Below, one piece after another: positions 45,003 to 57,164 of a DNA stretch of 64,000 nucleotides. Every line of letters begins with the position of its first letter. Position 1 is the first letter of the stretch. The position numbers and the translations under genes were made by a program. The notes under the pieces are model-generated. The model searched no databases. It saw nothing but the letters and a program-made list of their open reading frames with translations, and had not been told where the DNA came from. The DNA comes from Puccinellia tenuiflora (taxonomy: Eukaryota; Streptophyta; Magnoliopsida; Poales; Poaceae). The stretch is from assembly GCA_012064385.1 (NCBI GenBank), contig QRDG01000239.1:62001-126000 (forward strand), given 5' to 3'.

Positions 45003-46083
45003 GGGTTAATTGGATCTATACCATTGTGCAATTCACAGATTGGAGATATGCCATTACAAAAACAGAAGTTGAGATATGCCACTCAAACTTTCTTATACCT
45101 CTATGTATGCCATTATTTTAAATACCAAACCATATACCACAACTATACTCACCGTACATACCCTTATACTCACGTATGAGACACGGAATCTGTGGCCAGC
45201 AAAAAAACAAGAGATTTGTTCCGCATCTAGAAACGCATCTCGCGTTACTTGCTCGAGGAATCCTACCAGCGGCAGCTGCCAAACGGGGAGGTCCTAGGGA
45301 GCAGGCGCCCGCAGCGACGACCTGGAAACCGGGCGGCGGCGGCGGCGCGAGGACGCCGAGAATCTTGGAACCGAGCGGCGGGACCTCGGAACCGGGCGGC
45401 GGCGGCGTGCGTCTCCGCCGGCAGTGTCCCACGCGGCTCGTCCGACGCCTGCGGCTGCGCGCGGCTCGTCCTGCGCAGCGGGGCGCGCGTGTGGCTGGGC
45501 ATGGGCATGCGGCCGGCATGTGTGAGTGTACAGTTTCCCACGGTTGAAGTCGTCAGGGATGTCATCGTCTATGAAGGGATCGTCCTCCTCCTCAAGGGAA
45601 CCGGACTTGCCGACGGCGCCGGACCTGCCGGTCTTGCGCCCTGAAGGAAACTGGCCGGACTTTGCCGGTCACACAAGCTTCTCCGGCTGCGGGCTCCACT
45701 GGCCGCCGGATCGCGTGAGGGAGCGGCTCCAGCCGAAGTCCCTAGCATCTTCGCGCTAGCTGCTCCAACCCGCGTCGCCATGGCGAAACCCGGCCACCGC
45801 CGACGCGTATCACGTCGGGCGCGAGATTTGGGCAGAGGCACTTGGCTTCCAGCGGGATGGTACTTGGGGATTTTGATGCGGTTCGTTTTTCTTTCTTTCT
45901 ATGTAACCGTATGAGAATACAAAAGTATATAGGGGAGTATAGGAGCTGTATATCAACACGTATTGGACAAAATGGCATACACAGAGGTATGTGAGAGTTG
46001 GGATGGCATTTTTCCAACTTGTGTTTTTGTAATGGCATTTCTCCAAGTGGTGAATATTAGAGTGGCATAGATCCAATTAACCC
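45003..46083. mobile_element. Mutator-like element with captured sequence (Pack-MULE type)
   Basis: The termini are GGGTTAATTGGATCTATACC and the complement of the right end, GGGTTAATTGGATCTATGCC. Similarity continues for at least 110 bp (shared ATGCCATTACAAAAACA), a long inverted repeat typical of MULEs. A perfect 9-bp target duplication, TAAACTTAA, flanks it at 44994-45002 and 46084-46092. The interior is strongly GC-rich (45190-45860), unlike the AT-rich arms, and encodes no transposase. Confidence 0.93.
45545..45781 (-). pseudogene. Captured gene fragments inside the MULE
   Basis: On the minus strand an ATG at 45781 opens a 63-codon Ala/Ser/Arg-rich frame resembling an organelle transit peptide. 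In another frame, SGAVGKSGSLEEEDDPFIDD, continuing with IPDDFNRGKL, resembles the acidic stretch before the membrane domain of plant MscS-like (MSL) mechanosensitive channels. The MSL match is from memory and unproven. No complete gene is present and the frames differ, so this is captured coding debris, not a working gene. Confidence 0.45.
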
Positions 46084-46603
46084 TAAACTTAAAGTATGTT
46101 GGTCGACCAAAGAGAGCATGGTATGGACTCTTAAGATCCACTACCTCAAAAGGCATAATCTCTGAACGAAAATTCTCCACTGTGCCAAAAGCAACCTCAA
46201 GATAAATCTTACCGATTGGCTTGGCTGACTTCCCTGGTACGATTCCATGAAAAACTGTCTCAGTGGGTATTAGCTGCCTATCTTACAGCTGCATCCTCTT
46301 GAATGTGTCATAATATAAGATGTTGATACTACTTCCACCATCCATGAGCACTTTGTTCAATGTGTAGCCCCCAACTTGAGGTGCCACCACCAAGGCTAGC
46401 TGCCCTGGGTCATCGAATCTTGGCGGATGATCTGCCCGACTCCATGTGATGGTTTGCTCTGACCACCTGAGCCACTATGGGAGTGCCGGCTCCTCTGCAT
46501 TGACAGCTCTAACCTTTAATTTCTTGGCACGCTTGGACGTGCTTGTTGTGAAGACATGGTAACTGCCACGACTCGGGTTTTGTGGCCGAGTTGTGACGTA
46601 ATA

Positions 46604-48925
46604 CTACCCATTGTCATCGTGAAGCTGCTTCGGGTTCTGCTGGAACCCGCCCTGTTGGTTACCTCCTCCCTGAGGTTGGTTAGGGTTATTGCCGGCTCCT
46701 CCACCGTGGTTGCCGGGTCCTCCATCACCATTGTTTCCTCTATATCCATTGTTGTTGCCTCTATTTCCTGGTCCTGGGAGCCTGGCACGCTGCAAATCCA
46801 CGCACTGTCCCAAGGTGTGACCACACTTGCCGTTTCTGGCGTGTTTAGGGCATGGACTCGCCAGAACCTCCTCTGTGGTCGGCCTACGTCCCTGATACCC
46901 TTGAGAATTGTTGTCCTTGCGTCTGACCCCAGTGTTTGTGTTAGCCACTAGGTCAGAGTTGTCTCCATATGGCCGCTTGTTACTTCCCTGGTTCTGGTTC
47001 TGGTTTTGATTCTGGTTCTGACCATTGCCACCGTGTCCTTTAGGCCCTTCCTCCTGATCCTTTGTTTTGTCTGTGGCAGCATGCTTATTAGCACCTGCCA
47101 TGATCTCGCCGATCGTAAGGGGAATACCTTGATTCAGGCTCTCCTTCATGCGACCCAGCTTCCAGCTCAAGGGATTGTAGCTGCAATTTCTCTCCATTGC
47201 CATTAGCACTGAAATTGTTGGGAGTCCTTGCGATGAGTTGATGATCTCCGAGACCCGCTTCATCCAATGCCTTGCAGACTCGCCCTTTCTCTGAACACAC
47301 CGCTCCAAGTCTTCTTTGGTACTAAGCTTTTTGCATGTTCCCTGAAAGTTCTGTATGAAAGCCGACTTCAACTGCTCCCAAGAATTGATTGATCTAGGAG
47401 GCAAGTTACGCATCCACACTTTGGCTGCTCCCTCCATCATGAGGTACATGAATTTGGCACAGAGATTACCTGTGGCATTACGGATACTCATCGCCATCTC
47501 GTATGTGCCCAACCAAGAAGTCGGGTCCATGTTGGGCTCATAATTGGGAACTTTGCGCGGCTCCTTGAAGTCGCTGGGGAAAGACTCGGACCTGATGGCA
47601 TCTGACAGGCACTCTGGTCCTGTTAGTGAAGGAGAGGTACCAGGAAAAGTCACCTCTGTGTGCGCCCGGGTTGGCTGAGGCTGGTTATCTGGACCAGCTA
47701 GGGCTCTATCCCTCTCAGCCTCCCGTGCCCTGGCCGCCTCCCTCTCTCGTCGCTGTCTTGCTTCATCAACCACCAGTTGAGCTCGTGAGGCAGTTGGTAT
47801 GTTGACCCTGTTCCTCTCTTGTTCACGGCGCCTTGCGCTTGTAGAGTTGGCCGGGTGAGACTCGTCATGCCGACTCCTCGTGCCAGAGTTGAACGGTGTC
47901 GAGTGCAGCCTACTTGCATCTGGAAACACTGGATAAAGAGCTTGCTGAGTCATTGCTGTCTTCAGCATCTCAATAGCACGGCGGGTCTCCTGTCCTGCTG
48001 CTCCTTCTGGTATCTCAATGTTCTCTAGCCTCATAGTTGCCGCATGAACGTTGTCCATTGGGTTAGAGTAATGCCCTTCTGGCGTACGAAACCTGCCAGG
48101 TGGAGGTCCCATACCACCTGTTGATCCTCCTCCGACTCCTCCTTCAGGTGGCGGTCCGTTGGTACCGTTGCCGCCGGGTCCTTCTGGTGGTGGTGGTGTT
48201 GCTCCTCCTCCTGCGCCGCCTCCCGCAGCTGATGAGCTCCCTAGCCCGGCTCCTACGCCAGGACCAGTGGGTGTGTTGAACAAAGCAGTAGGGTTGACAA
48301 TGACTCCGCCACACAGGCGACTCCTCGCTCTGCGATGCTGAATTGAGGTGAGTTCTTCCTGGCGACTCCTCACAACCTGGGCCTCCGTTTGGACCCGGGC
48401 CCGCTCTTCTGCCAATCTGCGGTATGCCTCGTTGATTTCTGCTAGTTGCCTCTCCATTGCAGCACGTACGCTGGCTAACTCGGCCGCCCGTTCTGCTGCG
48501 TTGCTTGCATTAATTTCCTTTGTCAGTAGACTTGGATCAAACTGATTTCCGCCGTTTCCAGACATGTAGACTCCAACAACGCGGGCGCGTACTGGCGACT
48601 CCGCGTAATCCTCCTCTTCTATTCCATACCCAAGCCGATCCTCGAACAAGGGCAAGATAGACTCTGAATCGGCGTCGTAATCTGGCTCCATAAGTGGCTC
48701 CACCATCGACTCCTCTTCATGGTTGACAGCAAGTTGTTTCTTTGGCTCGGCGATGATGCCGACTTCTGATGTCCCGACCGACTCCTCGCCGTCGGACTCG
48801 ACAACAGCTGTTGGCTCTGATACTGATTCCGCCGAGTTAGCGCGAAGACCCGACGCGCAAACCATGCCGACGAACACGTTGATCCCTCCAAAAACAAACT
48901 GATAACCCTCGTCGACTTCCTCCAT
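46604..48925 (-). pseudogene. Gypsy copy B gag
   Basis: A 773-codon frame covers the acidic and coiled-coil N-terminal region, the Pro/Gly-rich linker, the capsid-like region and the Cys/His motif without a break. In copy A this interval is frameshifted in the linker. The ORF ends at a premature stop, where copy A has Gln, before the protease. Upstream of 48925 the frame is closed by a stop (near 48938) in sequence homologous to the gag start. A second, out-of-frame ORF (49041-48619) covers that N-terminus. Confidence 0.85.
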
Positions 48926-49050
48926 CTCTGGAGTCTAGCCGGAGTAATCGATCTCGGTATCTCCATGCTCATCAGTGTAGACTCGCCCGATGGCGAGTTT
49001 CTCCATGGCCCGGCGAGCGGCTCCCACAATCTCAACTCCACGCATCTCTT

Positions 49051-49068
49051 GCCCCACGGTGGGCGCCA
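49051..49068 (-). other. Primer-binding site of gypsy copy B
   Basis: Same minus-strand word as in copy A (TGGCGCCCACCGTGGGGC), two bases inside L3. Confidence 0.75.
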
Positions 49069-49070
49069 AC

Positions 49071-49619
49071 TGTCGTGGGGTTGTCACGGCAAGTCCTTCC
49101 TCTGGGAAGGTGAGTTCTGGGGCCATTGATGCACGAAGTACGTAGAAGAGGTTAATCTCGCCTAGGGAAACAGATTTACCCAGGTTCGGCCCCTCTTGAT
49201 TAGAGGTAAAGACCTACTTCCTGCTTCTATTTATTGCTCTAGATCTGATCTCGATTACAGGGTTCCGGCTCCTATCTGGGGAGTCGGCGACTATGGATTT
49301 GGTGTTTCTGGATTGCTTAGAACTCATTGATCTAAGATCCAGGACCCTGCTTATAAAGGTGGCCGGGTCTCTGGACTTACAACTTACACCGAGTCATACT
49401 AGAACACGGAGTCCTACTCTACGTCTTGGCCTTCCAAGTTAGGGCTCCGGGTTGTACTTGGACTCCTTCCTGATGGGTCCCTTTTCCGTCATGGGCCTTG
49501 GTCGGCTTGTCTCCAGCCCAGCCCATGCGACTTGATGCATGACTCGGCTTTGGCCTTCTTGGTCTTGGCGGGTCTACTTTCCGGGTCCATGGGCCTACCT
49601 ATAAAGTATCCCCCCATCA
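49071..49619 (-). mobile_element. Gypsy LTR L3 (5' LTR of copy B)
   Basis: 549 bp, TGTCGTGGGG to CCCCATCA, with several indels relative to L1 and L2, so copy B is the older or a separate subfamily copy. Its right flank is the 3' region of a copia element. Confidence 0.92.
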
Positions 49620-50153
49620 ATCGCCTTTCTTCCTTTTTGGTGTCTCAATGACAAAGGGGGAGAAATGGTTCTAGTAGGCTATCCGTGGGATTTGCATGGG
49701 TCGGGCACAAGCATTTGCTTTTATCATTCCTTGAGAGCTTGTGTCCCTTTATTTTTCGTGTGTTGAACTTGGTGTTGAACTCTATTTTCTATTTGCTACT
49801 TTTATGTGAGATGTGGATCTAGTTGTCGTTTTATTCTTGAGACATGGTATTGGTAATTATCTATTGGTTGGGTTATTGTGGTGTGAGATGTGTTTTGGAA
49901 TCATTTTTTATTCTCACACATAAGGTATGGTTGTCAACCCCTCTATATCATGTCTTAGGTTTGCAAATGTTTGTGTATTTCATATACCATGTCTTAATTT
50001 AGTTGTGGCATCCTCCCCTATATGTGGGTTTCCTCTCATTTGTGTAACTTGTCTATATGCACACATTTAGGGGGAGATGCTATTTGTCACATGATATGAT
50101 CTATTTATTTCGCAAATCCTAGTGTTGTCATCTAACACCAAAAAGGGGGAGAT
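49620..50153 (+). mobile_element. Copia retrotransposon 2: region between pol and 3' LTR
   Basis: Non-coding sequence with three copies of a GGGGGAGA word. It ends with the polypurine tract AAAAAGGGGGAGAT directly before the LTR at 50154. No pol codons remain; the left side is cut by L3. Confidence 0.75.
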
Positions 50154-50657
50154 TGAAAGAACATTTCCTAACCCCTATTAGTTTTGTGTGTTAGTTAACA
50201 ACACTAATGATTATCTAATATGATGCTAAGTGTTGCAGGATTATTGACATTTTTTCCCCTAGCATCATTCACCAAAAAGTGAAGAAATGGCAAAGTTTTC
50301 TTGCTGCATGAAATCTCCTGACCAGAGTCTCCGGCCTGCCAGGCCGGTGTCTCCGGCCCCTGGGTTTTCCTGCCCTTCGCTAGTTTCTGTGGTGCGGCTC
50401 TGGTGTCTGTCCGGAGGGTGCCCGGAGGAAGCCCGGAGTCTCCGGGGAGGCTGGAGTGTCCGGCCTGCGAGACCGGAGTCTCCGGCCTGTCCCGCGTCTT
50501 CGACAAGTTTCCGCCCGGGTGCGGAGTTTCCGGCCAGCACCGGAGTCTCCGGTCCCCCAGACCGGAGTCTCCGGCCCTTCTATCAAGCGAGCAAAGTGTG
50601 GGGAGCCTCTGGTGCCAGTCCGGAGGAACCACGGAAGGAGACCGGAGTCTCCGGCCT
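50154..50657 (+). mobile_element. Copia 2: 3' LTR, truncated by a later insertion
   Basis: It starts TGAAAGAACATTTCC and is interrupted at 50658 by the LARD-like array. From 50310 on it is filled with copies of CCGGAGTCTCCGG and half-sites. Apart from the first 13 bases it differs from the copia 1 LTR, so the two belong to different families. Confidence 0.8.
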
Positions 50658-53600
50658 TGTAACGCCCCGACCCCGGAATTATACAGAGGCTATGAATTCG
50701 ACACAACCATCAATGTATAAGACAAAGATCGAGACTTGTGGAACAGAACTGGCACAAAGCATGACTCTACGACACAAAAGTATAGCAACTCATATAACGA
50801 GAAGAATACAAATATTACAAGCAAAAGGATCACAGATCCAACAATTCAACAAGCGGAAGCGGGTAGTGTTGTCTAACAACAAGAAGCAAATATATGGCCT
50901 AAGAGGCCTACAAATAAACATCACCCAAGCCAGCTTGTTCCACGGTCCCAAGCTGCCACCTGGGAACCCCAGACTAGTAGTCGACGTCAACGAAGAACCC
51001 ACCTAGCTGCTTGGTGTCGTCCTCCTCTGAAATACAAAATCATAGAGGCAGCAAAGAGAGACTGAGTACGATGTACTCGCAAGTTTAGTAGGGCGATATA
51101 GGCCCAATGACTGACGGAGGCTCTAAAGCTGTATATGTGTTTCTTTTTGCATAAAGCGAAGTTTCATAAACAGAAATATAATTGACACATGGCATTCGTC
51201 TACTCAGAATACTTTTCAAAAGGGGTAAGAGAGTAACATTTGTCATCATTGGTTCTCATCGAACCCTTTTGTAACCACCCACTCTCATCTCCACCAAGGC
51301 ACCCCCTCGAATCACCCTCGAGGAAGTGAACCTTTAACACACGTTGATTATGCAACCTTTAGCTGCCATATCAATTAGGTTAATATTATCTATGATCTTA
51401 TCGTCTATTCCCAAGTTGTCCATAACCGTGGACACGGCTTTTCGAAAAGATTAAACCCTGCAGGGGTGTACTAATTTACCCATTGGTACCGTCCGGCTCA
51501 CCTGAGTGGCCCTCTTCCGGGGAAGGCCGGCAAGCGGGCGCGGTTAAACCTTTACCTCACGTGAGAATATCCAAGAGTCATCTGTGGCCACAGGACAGGT
51601 TCAGCGCTCCCAGCGCCCTGCCCCATCGCCACGTCCTAAACACAAATCCTCATCAACATCATCTTTCCACTCACACGCAAATGGAAAACCGAACTAGAGG
51701 ACCCTTGGATACGTCCGCACAAGTTATTCAGTTAGTAAGGCGCCCATACACCCACCAATGGCAGCACGCTCGTCTTGGTTCAAGAGGTAAAGAACTCGCA
51801 CCTAGGGGCTAGAGTGAGGCAAAACACCATCCCCGATGGCAACTCACCCCAACCATCTTAGCATTTTTAATTAAGCATCTCCATTATTCACCATGCCCGA
51901 ATCATTCCATCATCATCAACAATTACGGAAATAATAACGGACATAAAGCATTTACCTAAGCATTGCTAAGCATAGCTAGATATATGAATACAGCAATTCT
52001 ATCTTTATCTCGGCCAACACTTCAACCCTAGGTTGCATAGGTAGGGATACATGTGATTGGCTTGGGGAAGAACATGCATTCATCGGATATTCTAATATTT
52101 ACCAAAAAGACATTTGAACCGCATGCAATATTATGGTGGATAAAATAAGTTTATAAAAACATAGGATGCTAGATGCCAAGAAGGTTAGGTTATCTCTTGC
52201 CTTGCTGCCCGGGCGTGAAGTATTGCTCGTCGGGGTAAGTAGAGAGACCCTCGACTCCGGAATCTATCGATACCCAAAAGAAATGCAAAGAACACATAAA
52301 TCACATGATCACAAGGTGCAATGCGCAAACACATGATGACATGTCCAATTGATGCAAAGATAATATCATTTAAAATTAAATAGCAACATTAAATGGGGAG
52401 CCAAATAATTAGTGCAATTATTTGGAACCAACCCCATATTTATCTTAGTGGCCACATTCTTTATAAATTAACAAATTATTAGAGAAGTGGCTCAATTATG
52501 CATGAACATGACATGAATGGATAGGTTTGGTCATTCCGATCGTTTCGGTAGTTTATTTGTAATTTTTGGAGTACCGATGAATAATTGACAAATTAATTAA
52601 ATAATTGAATTTAATTCATTTAATCAAATTATGAACAACATCAAATAAGGATCTGTGATCATGATATGATAAGTGCATGATTCGATAGCATTTGAAGTGT
52701 GGATCACATTGATATTTTATTCATAATTTTTGGATCAATATTTAATAATTTATGAAATTCTCAAATTCGGTATTATTTATACCCTTTTATGAATTCTTAC
52801 AAAAACAGCAAAAATATAACTTCAAAAGAACATTTCAATTGTTCCAATAGGTAGAGTTTGTCTTTCTGATCAAATTGGTATTTTATTTGTTAAATTTGGA
52901 GCAAAATTGAATTAGTTAACAATTCTTTTATTTTGTTTTAGCTCCAAAAAGAAAAACCAGAAACCCTGGCAGGCCGGCCTGTAAACCGGCCCAGGCCGGG
53001 CTCAAGGCCGGGCATGCAACCGAGGCAGCCGGCCTCGTGGCCGGCCCAGACCGGGCACCGGGCCGGGCTGGTACCAGAGGCATCCGGCCTCTTGGCCGGC
53101 CCAGGCCGGGGGCAAGGCCGGTCGACCACGCGTGCGTGCTGCTTGCTGTGGCCGACGGCGACCTCGAATCGGCGGCGCGAGGAGTAGCTACGGCAGGAGA
53201 AAGGAAAAAGGGGGAGGCAGCGAGGGTTCGGTCGGGAGTGTGCAGAGTGCGGGGCGACCACGGACAGGAGCAGCACGTCATGGACGAGTGCATCCACGGC
53301 CGAAGGGTGACCGGCGGGAAACGGCGGCGACGGCGGCTAAAATCGGCGGCGAGAGAGGGAAGAGGGGGCGTGGGAAGAGACCTAGCAAGCACGCATGCCT
53401 CACCTTGAGCTCGGAGGGGTGACCGGTGCGGTGAGGGCGGGCGGATTTCGGCGGGAAGAAGGCCGGCGGGGAGGCGGCCGAGGCGGGGAGGTCGGGGACG
53501 CGGCCGAGGATGCTGGCCTCCCCGGCTCGATTCCTCCGGTGGAGAGGGAGCTGACGGCATGGCGAAGCGTATGGCGGCCTCGGCTTGCTCCGGTGAGGCG

Positions 53601-54532
53601 CCAAACGGCGACAATTCGGCGGTGGCGAGTGGTAGCGGGCGGCGTCGGGCGCGGAAGCTCTCCCAGCGCCGATCTCGATCCAGAAGAAAGGAAAAAAGGA
53701 GAGCAGGTAGGGGGGGAGCAGGTGGGCGACCTGGGCCTCCTAGTCGTCCACTGGCCACGGTGGCTTGGCGGCTCGGCCGGCAACTGGGCATGGCGCCAGT
53801 GCCATGGCCGGCACAGTGAGGGAGGGAAGACACGTTTCCAAGAAACCCCTGGCAATATTTGAAACAATTGCAAACAGGTCCCCGGAGCAACTTTGGCGAT
53901 TTATTTGGGGCACCAGGACACTTTTCTAAATTTCTAGAAAATTCATACAAGCTCCAATTGTCATATAGAACCCCCTCAAAAAGTTTGGGCTTCAAATAAA
54001 ATGTTTAGTTTCACAATCAAATGTATTGTTGCAAAATGTCATTTTTGATAAAATTCAAAATACATTTATTTGAAGCAGTTAAGTATTCCCTAAAATAAGG
54101 AAAATATTCATGGATGATCTCACAATAATATTGAGGCTCCCCATGAATTTAGTTTGAATTTTTGGAATGGTTAACTTGGTTTCAAAATTAGAAATTGAAT
54201 CAAGCCAATTTAAGTCCTCATATTTATTTCTCATTTGACAAAACTTGGAAATTGAGAATTGGGGATAAGAAACAAATTGGGAACTTCCTAAACAATTTGG
54301 AAGCTCGAGAATAAAGTATTTGGCCAACTTGAGCTTTGCATTTGGTTTGGCCATTTTGGCCAATGCATTTAGTTTGGAAATTGTGAGGAAGGGTTTTGCT
54401 TCCTTTGTTTTCATTTCTAGGTGTTGCTTTATTTCCATATTAGCAATTTTAAATATGTATGCCATGATGCAATGCAACACAAAAAGCGAAAATTTGGCCC
54501 GTATTTTAGGGTACCAAATTAGGGCTGTTACA
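50658..54532 (-). mobile_element. LARD-like retrotransposon: LTR 1
   Basis: 3875 bp from TGTAACGCCCCGACCCCGG to GGGCTGTTACA. The element reads on the minus strand: its polypurine tract adjoins the right edge of this LTR, and the primer site adjoins the next LTR. A GC-rich section (about 52965-53830) is full of GGCCGG words, some as inverted pairs. No conserved protein is encoded. Confidence 0.85.
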
Positions 54533-57164
54533 ATTCTACCCCCCTTACAGGAATCTCGTCCCGAGATTCTAGAGTAGAAGTAGGGATGAGGGAACATGAC
54601 AACACCCATCTTCCTCATTGCAGAGATTTGGCTAACTAACATGACATGCCAAAAAGGCGGGAAGAACAGGAGATTACTTAAGGTTGCAGACAAAATGACT
54701 CTTGCCCAAAACCATAAGCCATTGAGGAAACTAGGATCGATTTGACCAAACAAAGGTCGAGCTGAGGATAGGACGACCTATCACATTGTTCAGGATATTG
54801 GTCCAAGACCAAGACAATACTTCACACCACCCGCTGGGTAGACCGTAGGGCTTTGGCACCGTGAGGAGAGAAAACAGCTTCTTTTGGACACCACGCTTGT
54901 GACGTACTAGACGTTTCCTTAAGGCTGAACGCTCGGGCCCTAACGTGACTGAAGAATTCACACACTGTCCGTGTGATGGAGAAAAGCTTGCGCTCACCTA
55001 GGAAGGAGAGATATGGCATTGCCCCACATTTAGATGGAGGGGTAAAACCTCATAAACGAGACATTGTCACGAGGTGGATGGAGTAGGAGGATTGACAGAT
55101 AGATATTTGCACTCCGTGGTGAGGTTCTCCTTGAGGTTCTAGATATCACACTCCGGCTTCGGAAATAGCCTTCATTCAATCCTCAAGCGAGAGTCGTACT
55201 TGAGATAGAGAAAAGACCATATGGAAAAACTACCAGGGTAAATTACACATTACCCTCAGGGATAGTGGTTGAGGTTAAAGATTTGAGAGATCTCGTCAAT
55301 AGGCCTTCCGGTGAGGTGAATGAGCCACAACACCGGACTGGTCGGGTTACTAGTAGGTTTAGGTCACGCTCTTGATAGACTCCAAGCATCACTTTTGCTT
55401 GAGATCCGGAGTTGCTTAGCCGTGTGGGCAACTCAGACTTGGCATGTCCGAGGAAGGAGTTTGCTAAAGTTAGCCGACAGATAGGATAACTAGATTCTCA
55501 GATAAAGGCTACATGGCCAAGCTCCAGAACACAAGGTAGATTGGGAGTTCCATTGGGTCATGATCACGAAGAGAAATTGATCCAGCATGGACTCCAAACA
55601 AGGAGCCCAACTGATTTATGATTGGGAAGCACCGGTAATATGATAAGGTTTTGTCAAATTCTTCTTATTTAGGAACGACTCGGTCAGGGTTTGGGGTGCA
55701 CACATGGCTTAGTCAGAGAACGGGAGGTACCAACCTACCAGCTCACTAATGCACGTATGCATAACCAACTTGTGATTTAACCCGAGGAGACAAAGCGAAC
55801 TTCACTCGGATCCCATAGCGACAAAAGTCACTTCTTGCGAGAGAAAGCTTGCATTTCAAGTAAAAGATGTGGTCTTAAGAGTTTCGACATGAATCTAACT
55901 CGTTGACCGAGGGTGTACCTGAACGAATGGACTTGGCAACACCGACAACTCAGCTCGATGATATAATTACCAATCAGGCTAAGAGTGTCACCAAAGTCTT
56001 TGGATTCGAAACAATATCAATTGCTAAGAATATCCGATTACCACAACGATATTCATCCTCAACATTCTTGAGCCCGGGAAACTCGGAGGTAGATGGATAA
56101 GGAAGGGTGAGAGCATCACTTCATCCAGCACATCATGAGCCTAAGCACGACCTCTTGATATAAAAGAGTGTGACACTCCAAGGTGGAATGGAACAGAAGC
56201 TAGACAAGCTCTTATTCCGCGAATCACAAAACTTTGACCCTTTTCCGAGGAAAGGAAGAGGTACCGGAGGTTGTTTCTCCTGACATCCCGAAGGGGAATG
56301 TCTTGACGAACTACACGGACAACATGCATCAGAACACCCCAATGCACGATAAGCGTGATTGTCCGCGTGCAGATAGGGGACTAATAACAGATTTGGATTA
56401 AGGAACGGGCTAACAACAATTTAGGATATTGCAGAAGCCCGGGTTAGCACTCTTCCGACAACTAGTGCCGAAGGGTTTTCAGGAAAGGTGTTACCGGAGG
56501 GATCACAATTATTGATGGAAAACTCGCTAAGAGCAATCCCGTCATGATTTAGATGATTCCATGACAGAGAGCCTAGCTAAAGCTAGTGATGAAGAAGAGC
56601 ATTGTCGAGGAAAACAATTACGGATGCAGTCTCGACCTTGAAGACTAACTTCAATTTTGCCAATCTGATGTAGGGTTTTTGAATTAACATCCGGGTTCAA
56701 CGGAAAAGATCTTGGGTTAAAGATCAGCTTCATGCACTGGGACCCACAATAGCATAATGCTCACAAGGGCGACAACCCTCCTGAATCATTACACTAGAGC
56801 CCTAGCACAATCCGGGACCTTCGGTTCAAGATCTTGGCCTAAAGCAAGGAATTTCTTGACGATCCGCAACTTCTTCTCTTCGGGATTTAGGATTTGCAGA
56901 CGAGCAAGTTTAACCAGTAACTAAAGGTAGAACCCAACCCCGTGATCCTAAAGATTTAGAATTTGCCGACGATCAGAAAACCGATAAAAAAATCAAATAG
57001 AGGTAAGATGACACCGAGATCAGAGTGAATTGGATAAGGAGTAAAAAGAATCCTAGGAGGGTTTTCACAACTCATTTTTAGGTTAGAAATAATTTTCACG
57101 AACTAGACTCGACATCGACCAATAGAAAGGGTTTCCTACAGGCAGTCCTGCTCTGATACCAACT
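54533..57164 (-). mobile_element. LARD-like retrotransposon: interior 1, non-coding
   Basis: 2632 bp between two LTRs. On the minus strand a purine-rich tract (GGGGGGTAGAAT, complement of 54533-54544) marks the 3' end. The primer site TGGTATCAGAGC (complement of 57150-57161) marks the 5' end, three bases from the LTR. No gag, protease or polymerase peptide was seen in any frame. This fits large retrotransposon derivatives, which rely on enzymes of other elements. Confidence 0.82.

Larger units (their letters stand above)
43929..46600 (-). pseudogene. Gypsy copy B: protease and partial reverse transcriptase, broken
   Basis: Minus-strand homology to copy A runs from the protease to reverse transcriptase residue 230, where LTR L2 begins. 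Visible breaks are a stop replacing a Gln codon just past 46604, a TAA at 46285-46283, a one-base insertion near 44867 and a frame slip near 44290. A 1081-bp MULE also lies in it (45003-46083). The UAG between gag-pro and pol (44681-44679) is the same as in copy A. The rest of pol and the antisense ORF are missing. Confidence 0.88.

Noticed and set aside
29655..50657. One copia element with the gypsy cluster inserted in it
   Set aside because: The two copia LTRs match only in the first dozen or so bases and have different palindromic arrays, so they belong to different families.
52928..53995. 355-codon minus-strand ORF in LARD LTR 1
   Set aside because: Low-complexity Pro/Arg/Ser/Ala composition from a GC-rich island. 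In LTR 2 the same frame is broken by one inserted base, so it is not conserved.
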